Positions 13,801 to 24,930 of a DNA stretch of 64,000 bases are shown piece after piece (the first letter of the stretch is position 1; each line of letters starts with the position of its first letter). Source of the stretch: Stercorarius parasiticus (Eukaryota > Chordata > Aves > Charadriiformes > Stercorariidae); NCBI GenBank assembly GCA_013396915.1, contig VWZL01000192.1:866792-930791 (forward strand). The letters are read 5' to 3'. The notes beneath the pieces are model-generated. The model was not told the DNA's origin. It worked only from the letters and a program-made list of their open reading frames with translations, and made no database searches. A program made the position numbers and the translations under genes.

Positions 13801-16800
13801 ACGAGGAATATATAATCTGAAAAAAAATGCCCTTTTAACACAGAATGCAGAAAGGCATTCCAGCTGAGATATATTGAGGGGAGAGGTATAATGAGGTATT
13901 TGGGGAGAGATACACACACAGGCACAATTCTATTTATGATGTACCCCTGAAATCTCTCTCTGATCCAGATGCAACCAACGTAAAGATGCTAATCTTACAA
14001 CGGTGTGTGAATGTCCTTTTACTCCCACAAAACTTAGCAGGATGTTTAGTACATGGCAAAATTCCCTCAAAACAGCAAAATACTCAAGAGCCCAGACAGG
14101 AGTGGCCATAAGGAGGAAATGAGGCTAAAGCTCTTTCCACAAGTCTCCTTCCCACATTATGAATTAAATTTAAGTACATCAGTACATCACAGGCAAAAAA
14201 GCTAGGATGATCTGAAAAGGTGATTACAGGGAGACTGTGGACCTGATTTTTTTTCTTAATTTTTTTTCGTTGCATTTCCCTGAAAGTATGAAGGGGACTT
14301 ACACAATTCCTTGCTATCTCAAACATATGACTTAGTTCTCTGATATTTTACCATTTGTAAAATGAAGAACATTTTTTACTGATGCTGTAAATAGTTCAGG
14401 CAAATTAGATGATATCAAAAACCCCATGAAACATTCAAAGCAGCATCAGCATCTGCTTTGCATACAATATATTGTAAAAAGAAGTTTCCTCTGCTTTCTT
14501 AGGGGAGAGATTTTTATGTACATTGATTGTATTTGCAGAGCTTTCTTTTCAAATGCAGTGTCAATTGAATGGTTATACACTATAAATCTTAGCAGGCATA
14601 CAAACACACACAGAAATAATACAGACTGCCACACACTTAAGCATGGGATGTGTATATTGGAGCAAAATTGGACATCGTTAATAGAGGTTTCCTGGTAACA
14701 GAACTGCTGTAATATGAATTTTTATTCATATTTGGTTTAGCAGGCATGCTCGGGGTGTCATGCTCAGTTCTGAAATGTAATGCTGACAGCAAGATACAAT
14801 GCACAATAACGCTGCCTGTTTCCAAGGCAGAACTCTGCTGTGTCCTCCTTGGTCCTCTTTTAGCATAGCTGTCTACAGTTCTTTACTTTTGCAAATTTAG
14901 GCTCATGAATCCATGCCCCCCCAAGAGGGGTAAGTGTCATTGGTATGAATTTTAGAAACCAGGAGAAAAACAAAGACATTTTCAGTGATGTTCATCAATG
15001 TTGACTGACTCCTTTTGGGATGTTCACTGGGTTATTACATCCTGCACTTTCAAAGACCACCAAAGGTCTTCAGCCATCTGGAATCAGCAGGCCTGTGTAG
15101 GTACTCATTACTTCTGAAAATTAAGTCCATAGTTTCAGCTGAGCATCCAAACAGCAAAAGACATATATATTTGGAAAGTGTTCTTCAGGCTTGCTTACCA
15201 GTGAGAAATGGATGATACCAAAGGAGCTCCTAAATAAATTTGGTTAGAACTTTTTGGACAGTGTTTGGCAAAATTCACACTCTAATTGATCCTAAATCTT
15301 TGCAGGGATGTACCTGCTACGTTCTCCTTAAGTGAGTTTTACAGATTTGCAATACTTAGGAGGAGGAAAGAGAAAGTAAGCGACAGGGACTAAAAGCTTT
15401 CAGTTTCCGGACAATGGAAAAGCAAAATACAGTTCACAGCTGCTCAGAAGTGTCTATATGGACACTTTTGGTTTATGGCACCTTAGTAGACAGATAGCAA
15501 CTGATCCCTGTTTTGCTGACATCACATCTTGGATAAAGGGTTGGGAAGAGGAGAAGTCAGGTTTCAATGCCCATTCTGCCTGATTTGGAAGGGGCTTTTT
15601 TCCACATGTCATGCCAATGCGTAATCTTCTATGCCACAGTAGACACGAAAATCAGAGCATTTATTAAGATACTGGTCATTGCTATACGGGCAGCTTGAAC
15701 ACGGTTAGACAGTAACACAGTATTGTATGTATCTTCTCTGGCCCATGTTAGTGTCCAGCCAAAAGTCCAGTGTTCGGCTGTCTGGGCTTTGCCCTGCCAC
15801 CTCTCACTCATTTTTATGCTGCGTGTTGGATCATTCCCCTCCTGCCTTCCCTTTTCTCCCATGTGCTACTTTGCCCCAGATTTCTTCCTTTGATATGTCA
15901 GCGTTAGTGTCTAGACCCCTCCACCATGAAGTAGAGAGCTTTAAATCTGTTGTGTGACACTGATCCAGCACCTCCAACCCACATATGATACCAGATAAGG
16001 CTCCTTTGAAACACGGGGTCAGGAGTTAGGCATTGGTGTATTTCCACAGATTTGAGATTCAGCAACTTGCAAACTCTCCCTGAGGCCCCTTCATATGCAC
16101 CCAAATAACAGGATTTCGGTGGAGTTGAGACAAACAGCTTCACTCAAGTTTGGTGAAGCTTGAGATAGAATACAAAAGGAGGAGAGACGGAAAAGCAATA
16201 TTTGGAAATTTTTGTATTCATAATCCAGTGAAATTTCAGGAATCAGCAAAGTTCTGTGTTTCAGAAATTAGAAGCTTTATTTGAACATATTTAAGAGAGA
16301 ATTTGCCTTGGACCTTAGCTTGACTTTTTGTTGTTTCTTGAGAAATCTCTCTCCAAGGTTTCAGACCAGCACTCTGTCCTTACCCTTCGTTCACCGCCCT
16401 GGTCTTCTGTACACTCTGGGAAGCATAGATGGGAGCAAAGGAAACAAGCCAAATGATTACATTAAGACCTTAACCCACACCCACACTGAAGGAAGGTAGA
16501 AGAAGAGAAGAAACAAAACCTCTAATGGGGTACCGCAATGAAAACATAAACCCAAGGGTGAAGGCCACCAGAGAAACAAACTCTTAAATGATGAGTATTT
16601 CCTACTAAGACCATTTCTGAACCTGAGATAAATGGGGATAAGACAGCAAAAGAGATGCATTATTTTAGCGACAAACTTTAGACACAAGTATTGCAGTTCA
16701 AACCCTTCAGGACAGAGGTTGACACTAATACCAATCAGTGAAAGAAATATTAAGACCAATTAAAAGTAATATTCGTATCTAGGGCACCTGGTGCTCTTAA

Positions 16801-16850
16801 TCCAGCCAAAATAGTTTCAGAAGCACCAAAGCTGCGTGTGCAAAAGCAGT
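10830..16850. other. AT-rich non-coding stretch, no gene recognised
   Basis: Unique-looking sequence with scattered short open frames of 60-100 codons that I cannot relate to any family. A T-rich run lies near 13692-13701. No CR1 terminus, LTR boundary or RNA gene was recognised. Confidence 0.6.
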
Positions 16851-17110
16851 TATCTGAGAAACAGTTGTTGAGTTCCTATACCATTTTCATAGACTGACAG
16901 TAGAAGTTGTTATGCTAATTCAGAAAGTGCACAGTAATGGTTTAGTTATTACCAAATAATTCCTGTATTGCTAATTGCACGGAGCATTTTGAATTAATTA
17001 TTCATACACAGTTTAACCTTTTTAAAACAAATGTTTTTAATCTGATTTTTATCTGTTGTACGCAGCCTCGGTTTCGTTCAAGAGCATGCTCCCAGAGTAA
17101 ATAATACTGA
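16850..17110. other. Homeodomain-core-rich block, candidate conserved non-coding element
   Basis: This short block packs repeated ATTA/TAAT cores (GCTAATTC, GCTAATTGCAC, GAATTAATTATTCATAC) together with TGTTTTTAATCTGATTTTTA, then a CG-containing stretch (GTACGCAGCCTCGGTTTCG) unusual for the neighbourhood. There is no repeat signature. The layout is suggestive of an enhancer core but is not proof; cross-species conservation would decide. Confidence 0.22.
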
Positions 17111-17640
17111 TGCTAGTAACTAACATGGACTATTTTGGGGGAAGGATACTTCAAATATCCAGTTCTTGCGTATTTATTGGCACCTGGCTATGCTAAATTG
17201 TAGCACAGACTATGCAGTAGGTAGATTCAGCAATAAAACTGACTGTAAATTTATCAAATGTTGTCTTTGTCACAATGATGGATCATGTACAGTCAAAGAT
17301 CTGACACATTAGGGGTTAGAAGGGACTATTCCTCCACCTTACTTGCTCCATTTTTCAAAATTCATATGGCAATTTGCCTAGAAAATCTCTAAACTGTTGG
17401 TTGGTAAGCTTGGCAAGTCAGTTTTGGCTTGACATTTGAATTGTAGTTGAGGTATTATGAAAAGCTGCCTAACTGTCTAAGTGCTGAGCACTTTTGCGAT
17501 GCAGTACAAATTATCTTACAGGATTACCAATGATTTATATGTGTTTTTCCTAGTCTTCCGAGTTTTGCTAGGATTAGAGTTTCGGTTATTATTTATTTCC
17601 ACATCTCTGCAAAGATAAAAAGTGAATTATTCATTTCTGT
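17110..17640. other. Unique non-coding sequence before an old CR1
   Basis: No gene is seen. Around 17305-17345 the words GGTTAGAAGGGACT and CTCCACC recall a very decayed CR1 3' tip on the minus strand, but the match is too short to annotate. Confidence 0.5.
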
Positions 17641-18070
17641 GTCATAGACTCATATGGTTGGGAGGGATCTCAGAGGCCATCTCATCTATCCCCCTGCCCT
17701 AAGAGGCATCAACAGCAGATGTGTTAGTCCTGACAGATGCTTGTTTAAGGTCTTCTCATAGATTTCCAGTGATGGAGTCATCACAACTTCCCAGACTGCT
17801 CGATGTTTCCCTATCCACACTGTTCAAAAGTGGGCATTTTTTTTTTTCCTCCTAATGTCTTTGCTTTGATTGAAATCCATTATTTCCAATCCTTTCCGGT
17901 ACCGGCCTGACGTATAGATTGCTCCCCTTCACACTGTAGCAGTCATTTCTATGTCTGAAGACTGCTACCATTCCCAAATCAGGTTATTAATTTCTTTCAC
18001 TCATTTCTCATAGACCATTTTTCCTTATTCTGCTGAAGGTTCTCTAGCTTGACCCAAGCCCTGTGAGCAA
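17640..18070 (-). mobile_element. Old CR1 LINE, 3' part, minus strand
   Basis: The segment opens with the CR1 3' tip read in reverse (TCATAGACTCATATGGTTGG, then GAGGGATCTCAGAGG) and continues with diverged reverse-complement CR1 ORF2 3'-terminal sequence (GTGATGGAGTCATCACAACTTCCC; TTGAAATCCATTATTTCCAATCC; CTGAAGGTTCTCTAGC). CR1 is a non-LTR retrotransposon that inserts as 5'-truncated copies sharing the 3' end, which fits. Every frame is broken and the divergence is much higher than in the copies at 27.8 and 41.4 kb, so this is an old insertion. An 11-base T run (17837-17847) lies inside it. The 5'-side limit, near 18070, is approximate. Confidence 0.8.
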
Positions 18071-18419
18071 AATGTAGACACTGTGTGGGATTTCATCTTC
18101 ACTAGAACTTCATTCCAGTTTCTATGATGTAGGTGTCTAACCATAGTCTCCTTTTATACTCACCAGGGAGCTTGTCACACCATTAAAACCAGCAGTGTTC
18201 AGAGAATAAATGGTTTCATTACAAAGTGAATGCTTGCTTTTGGCCAGATGAATTGCATCCTTAACTCCAACATCTGTATTGGGGAAGGCTTATTTGTGTA
18301 CAGTAGGTGTGTAAACAGCTCATGTTGTAGATGCCAGAATAAGGTGATACGAATTCTGAAACAGTGGTTACAGAGATATTTGCTTTCAGTTGTGTGCTGC
18401 TCCCATGTAGCCATCTAAC

Positions 18420-18800
18420 ATCCGTACAGATAGCATAAGCTTACCCTATCTGGTCTCCATCTTCCTCTTCAGAAAGGGATGAGTCTCATACAGCTCCTCT
18501 GTGTCATCTATCTGTCCCATGCAGATGTCTCAGATATGCCAAGGTGTCTAAAATGGCACCACCTGCCTACACTTAGGCAACTGAATCCTTCCGTGTCTTG
18601 CAGGTTATGCTCTTCCCTATATTTCCCAGCATAGCACTGGCCCTTTCCGAGATATCGTAAAGCCCAGCTCCTTTTCCATGGAAAAGCTACACAACCAATT
18701 TGTTCTTCACTCCATGCATATATGCACATGACATTAAGTACTCCTGCTGAGGTGTTGCATATTGTGTCACTACTGATTACGTATGTGGGGATCTAAATAA
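18420..18800. repeat. Possible degenerate interspersed repeat, family not named
   Basis: Contains CCTACACTTAGGCAACTGAA and the word AAGGTGTCTAAAATGG, wording that recurs in other parts of the window (27.3-27.6, 44.9-45.0, 47.0-48.1 kb). I suspect a very old transposon-derived family characterised by TTAGGCACCTAA-like words, but I cannot name it and the copies are too diverged to delimit by eye. Confidence 0.25.
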
Positions 18801-21800
18801 ATGTACTTCTGTTTCATCTGCCTTTGAATGTGTGTACCTTTTAGGAGTACATCTTCCCTGAATTCCGTGTAAATTTATTCTCCAGAACTCTAGACCTTGC
18901 CCCAGTGTCTGTGCTTCACAGCTTGGGGGCACAAAACACTTCTACAAGTCACGTGCAAAAAAGTTGGGGATTGCAGGATGTCCACAGGGATGAGGACACC
19001 TGGGGTCTCATCCAAGCTCATTCACCAATTTCAGGCTTAGACAAATCTCTTTCTTTGTTTCCCTTTTTATCTCCATCCTGTTAGATTTCTGGGACAAAGA
19101 ATATCTCTTCCGTTGTGTTTCAGTCTCTGCTGGGACTTCTAAGTGGAATTGGAAAGCAATTAATAATAATATACTATGTTTATAATAAACCTGCCGTTTA
19201 CAGGGAGAAAAGCTACTCATTTTTATTTCTGAGCATGCTAGACATAAGGCCAACCATATCCTACACCAGGAATATTTTTGTAACAGAGGGAGAATTCCTG
19301 GCCCATTGAAGGAAAAGTGAGTTTTGCAGCCACAATTTTAACTGCAATTATTAAACCCCAAAAGAGCAAGGTGTGATTGTAGGGTGCAATGTACCAGGGG
19401 ATTTACCAGATAACTGTAGAAATAGTCATGAAGGGGACTCTTCTTACGTTTTAGAGGATTTTCTTATGGCTTGTTCCTCTGGCTGGTTGGCCAATACAGT
19501 ATCCGTTTCTCCTAAGTTTAGAGTTCATGTTGTATCATTTCTTACGTCTACCTATGCTAGATCTAACAGGTAGGAAGCATTCTCTGATATTCAGTTTACA
19601 GTTTTCTTTATTCATAGAAATGCCCCTTTAGAGCTTCATTTTAAAGGCTTATCTATTTCACAGAAATGAATGCATTTTTCATTTTCTAGTATTTGGTATT
19701 AAATACAGATAGCAATCTTTGCATTTTTTTTGTGGAAAAGGTTATTATTTTTCTTTTTATCACATGGATGTCTGTAAGTAACATGTAAAATTATCTCTAC
19801 TCTTGTAGAATTGTAGACACATAGTGCTTGACTGCAAAGCTCTGTAATTTTCGTGTTTTTTTTTTTTTAATACCCTGCATTTAAAGTTTCACATCTGCAG
19901 ATCTGAAGAGGAGGATGTAAAATAAAAAGCACACAAAGTTCTGAGGAAAACAAAAGAGGAGTGGGTGGCTTTAGATAAAACGATTGGCTTGTACCTCTGA
20001 CACTGATTATTTTGTTTACTGGTGCATAAGACTCTAAAGGAGAGAGTCCATTTGGGAGAGACATCCGCGCTCTGAAATTGCCCGGTACAATGGGATACAG
20101 GTTACTCTTTGGCTGGAGAAAGAATTCAGATAAATTCAGACAGAAATGAATGTTCCATGTTAAGCAAAGAATACTGCATTCCTGAATGGGTGTTAAACGA
20201 TGTGTCAGGCAGCTCTAAAGCATACCCTTTAAAATGAAAAGATAGTATTGCCTCCATGTCCTACTTGCTTATTTGCACTGAAGCATCAGTGACAAAATAT
20301 GGATTGTTTCTCTGATTCTATCCAAAACAAGGCTTTGATTATCCTCAGCTGCCAGGCAAACTAAACCGCAGGTATTATCACAAGACAGACGTACTTTCAA
20401 CCTGCGACATAATTTACACTGAATTCATGGTCAAAACATTTATAGCTGACCTGGGCATAGGCAGAATCATAACTAGAACCCAAGATATTTTTCAAGAGTA
20501 ATTTTTTTTTGTTTCTTGCATATTTCAATCCAGACTTTGAAAGGCACCTTTTTCTATATAAATTACAAGGATTTCTAAGGGAAGAGGTGGGTATTTGTGT
20601 GTATAAATGAGGAACTCTGAGATTTCACTATGGTAAACCCAAAGGGAATGCATTTTTTCTTACAGGTCAGTGAAAACAAGGTTAGTAGAACTTCTTGTTG
20701 AACAATCAAAAAGCAATATACTGTACAGCCATGTAAATCCTGTCTGATTCAATATTTGCTTTAATTAGGCTTGCTGCAGCACTTACAAGGGCTAGTGATC
20801 CCTTTAGAGAACCAGCATTTCAGATTAGGATTCCACTGAAAGACTTGCTGTACTTGTCAATTAGAGACAAATCCCTCCCCCATTTTCTTCTCCCTTCCTT
20901 GCAAGGAAAAAAAAAATGAAATAGCAAATTTTAAGCATTAAAATAATACTTTCATCACTAAGTACTAATGAAAAATAATTCAAAACACGGTATTCCATAC
21001 TTTTTCAGAAGGCTAATCTAAGGGACAGAGAGGTGACACAATTTAATCTAGGCAATGTGAGATATTAAAGGGAGAGTCCGAACTGGAATGCAAGAAGTTT
21101 GCTTTGTTTTTTTTTTATCCTGGGAATATACATAATTATAATCTCATAGTTAAGAACAGCACGAGAACAATCTGCTGCTGGTATTTTTTTTATATATATA
21201 ATTCCAAATGGGTGGTGTTAAGGACAATTTAGACAAAAGGCAATGCTTCTAATTTGTGCAAATATCCTTATTCTTTTCGGAAAAGCCTGAATTGGTCTGA
21301 AAATATTTTATGCCAGAATTTTCTGCAGAGTAGGAGCTCTCAAGAGGCATTGAAATTGGCAGTCTGGCTACACGCATTTCTACAAGGAGATTAGGTTTAG
21401 AGGACTGCAGCAGGGATTTCATAAACTCCCTGGTTTTAGGGCAAATCACCCAGGAAGATGACCCCAGAAGTGAGGACCTCGTAACTCCACGGTGTCTGGC
21501 TTTAAGTGCTATTCTGCCTCACAGCTAAATCAGCACCAGAGGTGGCTCACAGAGGGCTGCGTCTGGACTGAGACATCTAATTTCTTTTTGTTAACTTTGT
21601 CCAAAAATTTCCAATCACTACCGGCATAAAGGACAGTAAAAAACCTTTTCCTCTTCTTGGTTTTAAGAGGACAACTGAATAAGCATTGAAAACATCTATT
21701 AAGCCACCTTACAAAGGTTCCTGTTCTCTCAGAGCCTAATAAAATAGCCTTCAGATGTTAGAGCTTTCAATGAGACAATAAACTTCACCAGGTTGATTTT

Positions 21801-22170
21801 TTTTTAGGCTCTTTTCAGATCATTGCTGGGATAAGACTTTTAACATTCACAGTTTCAATACCAGGCAGCAAAGAGTAAAATTGATGGATGTGGGTTTCTA
21901 CTGTTTCCAAAGCATTCCCCAGGAAATATATATACTGTTAGGTATAGGTGCTTCTTTTTGGGTAAAGATTCTGCTTTGGAATTCAAATCCTTACCCCTCT
22001 AGGTATGCAGATGTTTACAGGTCTGACATTGCAAAGCACCTTTCGGGTACATTGCTCTTCACATTCCACTTTCTAAGCACAGCGTGTCAGAAATACTGAG
22101 GGACAGGAGTTTCTCCTGGTGGTCTTAGGCAAAGAAAATGCCATAGACATTGTTTGTCCATTTTTTGTCA
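18800..22170. other. AT-rich non-coding stretch with simple repeats
   Basis: No gene is recognised. It holds a 13-base T run at 19856-19868 and a short (TA)n run at 21190-21200. Short open frames up to 81 codons encode nothing recognisable. Confidence 0.6.
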
Positions 22171-22510
22171 CTGAGCATGCATAGCAGAAATTAGGCAAAG
22201 CAATGGAGCTAGAAACAAAATGGGAAAGACAGGAAAAAGAGAAAGTAAAAGAAAGCCGGAAAGAAAGCCAAAGGTGTAGAAAATCACTGACAATTAAAAA
22301 AAAAAAAAAAACCAACAAAAAAGTGAAATAAGTCAATAGAAACAAACAGAGATAACAGCTCAAACTGAGAAAAGAAAGAAGGATGCTGCTTCTTTTCAGT
22401 GTATTAAAGGAATGGTAAAACTAAAGTGGAATAGTTCAGGAAAAAATCATGAATGCAGAAAAAGAAACCAGTGATGAAGAAAAATAAACCCAAGAAATGC
22501 TGTAATAATT
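22170..22510 (+). repeat. Purine-rich (GA/A-rich) low-complexity tract with A16 run
   Basis: The plus strand is strongly biased to A and G over about 340 bases (for example AGGAAAAAGAGAAAGTAAAA and GAGAAAAGAAAGAAGGATG), with an uninterrupted run of 16 A at 22296-22311. The mirror image makes a pyrimidine-only-looking minus strand, so the 96-codon open frame on that strand (22073-22363, rich in F, L and S) is a composition artefact. No processed-gene copy is recognisable upstream of the A run. Confidence 0.7.
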
Positions 22511-24740
22511 CCAAGCAACGTATTTACAGGAAAGTGCTTGTAAATATGCTTTCCATATGCTTATAAATATTAATGTTACGTATTGAATATGTAATAAAAA
22601 GGCAAGCAAAGAATCTAGCTTTAATGTGATTGTGATTTTCTAAGCTGTGACACTTTTTAACATTGACATAATACAGTAGGAATCTAACTGAGCATGAAAC
22701 TTAAGCATATGCTGAAATTTAAGCATTTCAAGAATCCTATTCACTGCCGTTGCTGATTAAAGCAAGTATATGCTTAAATGTGTTGCTGGATTAGGGTTTC
22801 TGGGAACAGGTTAACTTGCATTGCCTACAAAAGAAGATAATGTTTTAAACAACACCAATTTCTCTCATTCAAAGTCTTTGTATGGCAGCATAGGTTTCTG
22901 TGCAAATATTTGGGATCTCTTCAATTGAATCTGTTCCCATATTAGTTGATTTTAACTGAAAATGAAAGCCAGCTTTCAGGATAGTCTATTTTTTAGACTA
23001 TTATTTCTATGCATCTTATGGTCCCGCTGCCATCCTGTTTGCAAAATTCTTAATTAAGAAAATAGATTTACAAGACAAAGCTGCCGTAGGAAGGGAACAT
23101 TTTCAGCTCCACACACTGAATATTAATGAGGATGGGAGGTTGAATTGAAGGGATGGGGCTTGGAAAATGTAGAGCAAAATTGCACATGCACAGGATTATT
23201 ACTCCAGTACATCCACTAATTAATCATAAAAAACAAGGTGATGGCAAATACCAGATTTCCTACTCTGTGTTCTTGTTTGCTAGCAGGTATCTTCTTAAAT
23301 CCTGCTTATATTATGACTTCTTTGACACAGCACTCAGATAGGGATATATCAGCGGCATCAGTGCCAAATTGCACAATTAATCTAAGGTGACCTGAGTAAT
23401 TCAGCTAAATGAGGCATGATCTGAATATGACAAGGTAGAAGGCATGCAGAAAAAGAGAGCAGAGCACGAAAGGAGCGGGTCTTAGCTTAAAACAAGCCGC
23501 AAAGATTCTGGTTCACTGTTTCCCTGCACTTTTTGTATTTATTTGCATCTCTGTACAAAGTGGATGTTACACGATACAAAAGAACAAGTAAATGGAAATG
23601 CACCTCAGTGGTGCTGTTCAATGGGAAAGTAGGACAGGGCTGTAATTTAACACATGGGGACAAGGCTACGCTAAAAAGCAGCCAAAAAACCCTGCACTTT
23701 AGCAGCGCTCCCAGACCTCTTCACCGTAACTTCAAGCCTGACTCTCACAGATTTGTATAAAGATGACAGTCAATTGAATTTCCCTTTCAACAGCCCTAAT
23801 AGCTCATCATCTTTTTTTTCTGTCTGGTTCATTTGTGTCATTCCATGGTACATTTTCTCCAGCTGAAAAACCTGTATTTTCTTTCTTTTCAGGGGACTGG
23901 GGACTTTCTTACCCCATCATGCCCCAGGCACCTCCAGCCCATGTCTCACCAGAATAACTCAATACCTCTGTTCTACCAGTGCTGCTTTTGCAGAGCTGCA
24001 CCATAACTCAGATTTCTGAAATTAGATGTATTTTAAAAAAAAAAACAAAAACAAAAACAAAAAAACCACCCACACAGGAATTCCACAGTTGTGTGGAGAG
24101 AGATGTGACTGACACTTGAGAAGGAATAAGGAACTTGGAGCACAGAATTTGGTGAAAACTGGGGAAAAAAAAGAAGAAAATCTTTAAGCTCTTGTGAAAC
24201 CGCAGCCCAAAAGGGTAATGTACAGGCCAAACACCAAAAGAAAAAGCAGTGCTGAATGACAACTAACTTTACTCAATTACAGGTAGAGTTTAGTGAGCTG
24301 TCTAAAATCTGTAAAAAAGAAGTGGAAGAATTTGATTTTGAGAATTATGGTGCCCTAACAAAAAGTTCATCATTTCTCCTTCCACCGATGCAGTGTTCAG
24401 AGGAATGAATAATACCCGTGTTTTTCTGCAACAGGAGCGGGCAGATGCTAAAGCCGCAAAGTTATATACCTTTGATGGTGCTGGGACATCCTTCAGACAA
24501 TTGTCTCTTTTTATACCATTGCTATTAGGATCACAGTATAGTTCAGAGTAATTTTAAATGTATCCTTATCTCTTTCTTACACCTCTGCAATAAATCTTAT
24601 CTGCTGGCTTTGTGGAGGAGGGGGCGGTATAGCAGAATATTGTAAGAGCTGTCTGCTTTACGAGCCAAGGTAAAATTTACAAGTTACAGTCCATCCAGCT
24701 GCTGGAAACGTGCCTTTTTTCACATGCAATTCAGTAAGAC
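22510..24740. other. AT-rich non-coding stretch, no gene recognised
   Basis: No recognisable exon, RNA gene or transposon family. It contains the (AAAAAC)n microsatellite listed separately at 24035-24066. Short open frames only. Confidence 0.6.
24035..24066 (+). repeat. (AAAAAC)n microsatellite with A run
   Basis: An A run of 11 bases is followed by AAAAAC-type units, three C interruptions spaced six bases apart, then another A run. It is a simple-sequence repeat that may vary in length between individuals. The open frames ending in strings of F on the minus strand here are artefacts of it. Confidence 0.85.
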
Positions 24741-24930
24741 CTTTTTATAATATTTTTTTTTATTTTATTATTTTATGAAGAGAGCTCTTGCAGTCCATTA
24801 TAAGCTACTACCAGAATCAATTAAACGTGGCACAGTAAAACTGCAGAACAAAGGACAGAAGCTTTGCAGGATACAGTATGTTCAATTAATTATTCCATTG
24901 CGAATTAGAGGCAATTAAGATTGAAATCTT
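24740..24930. other. ATTA-rich block, candidate conserved non-coding element
   Basis: After a T-rich stretch the block carries clustered homeodomain-like cores (ATCAATTAAACG, TTCAATTAATTATTCC, AGAGGCAATTAAGATTG) separated by unique sequence. No open frame and no transposon signature. Possible regulatory element, inferred only from motif density. Confidence 0.2.

Noticed and set aside
17305..17345. Possible CR1 tip (GGTTAGAAGGGACT)
   Set aside because: Only about a dozen matching bases and no octamer terminus or GATCATC-type continuation.
22073..22363. Minus-strand frame rich in F, L, S and C that looks like a membrane protein
   Set aside because: It is the complement of a purine-rich low-complexity tract; the apparent hydrophobicity is a composition artefact.
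24008..24262. Minus-strand frames with long F-rich tails
   Set aside because: Produced by the (AAAAAC)n microsatellite at 24035-24066.
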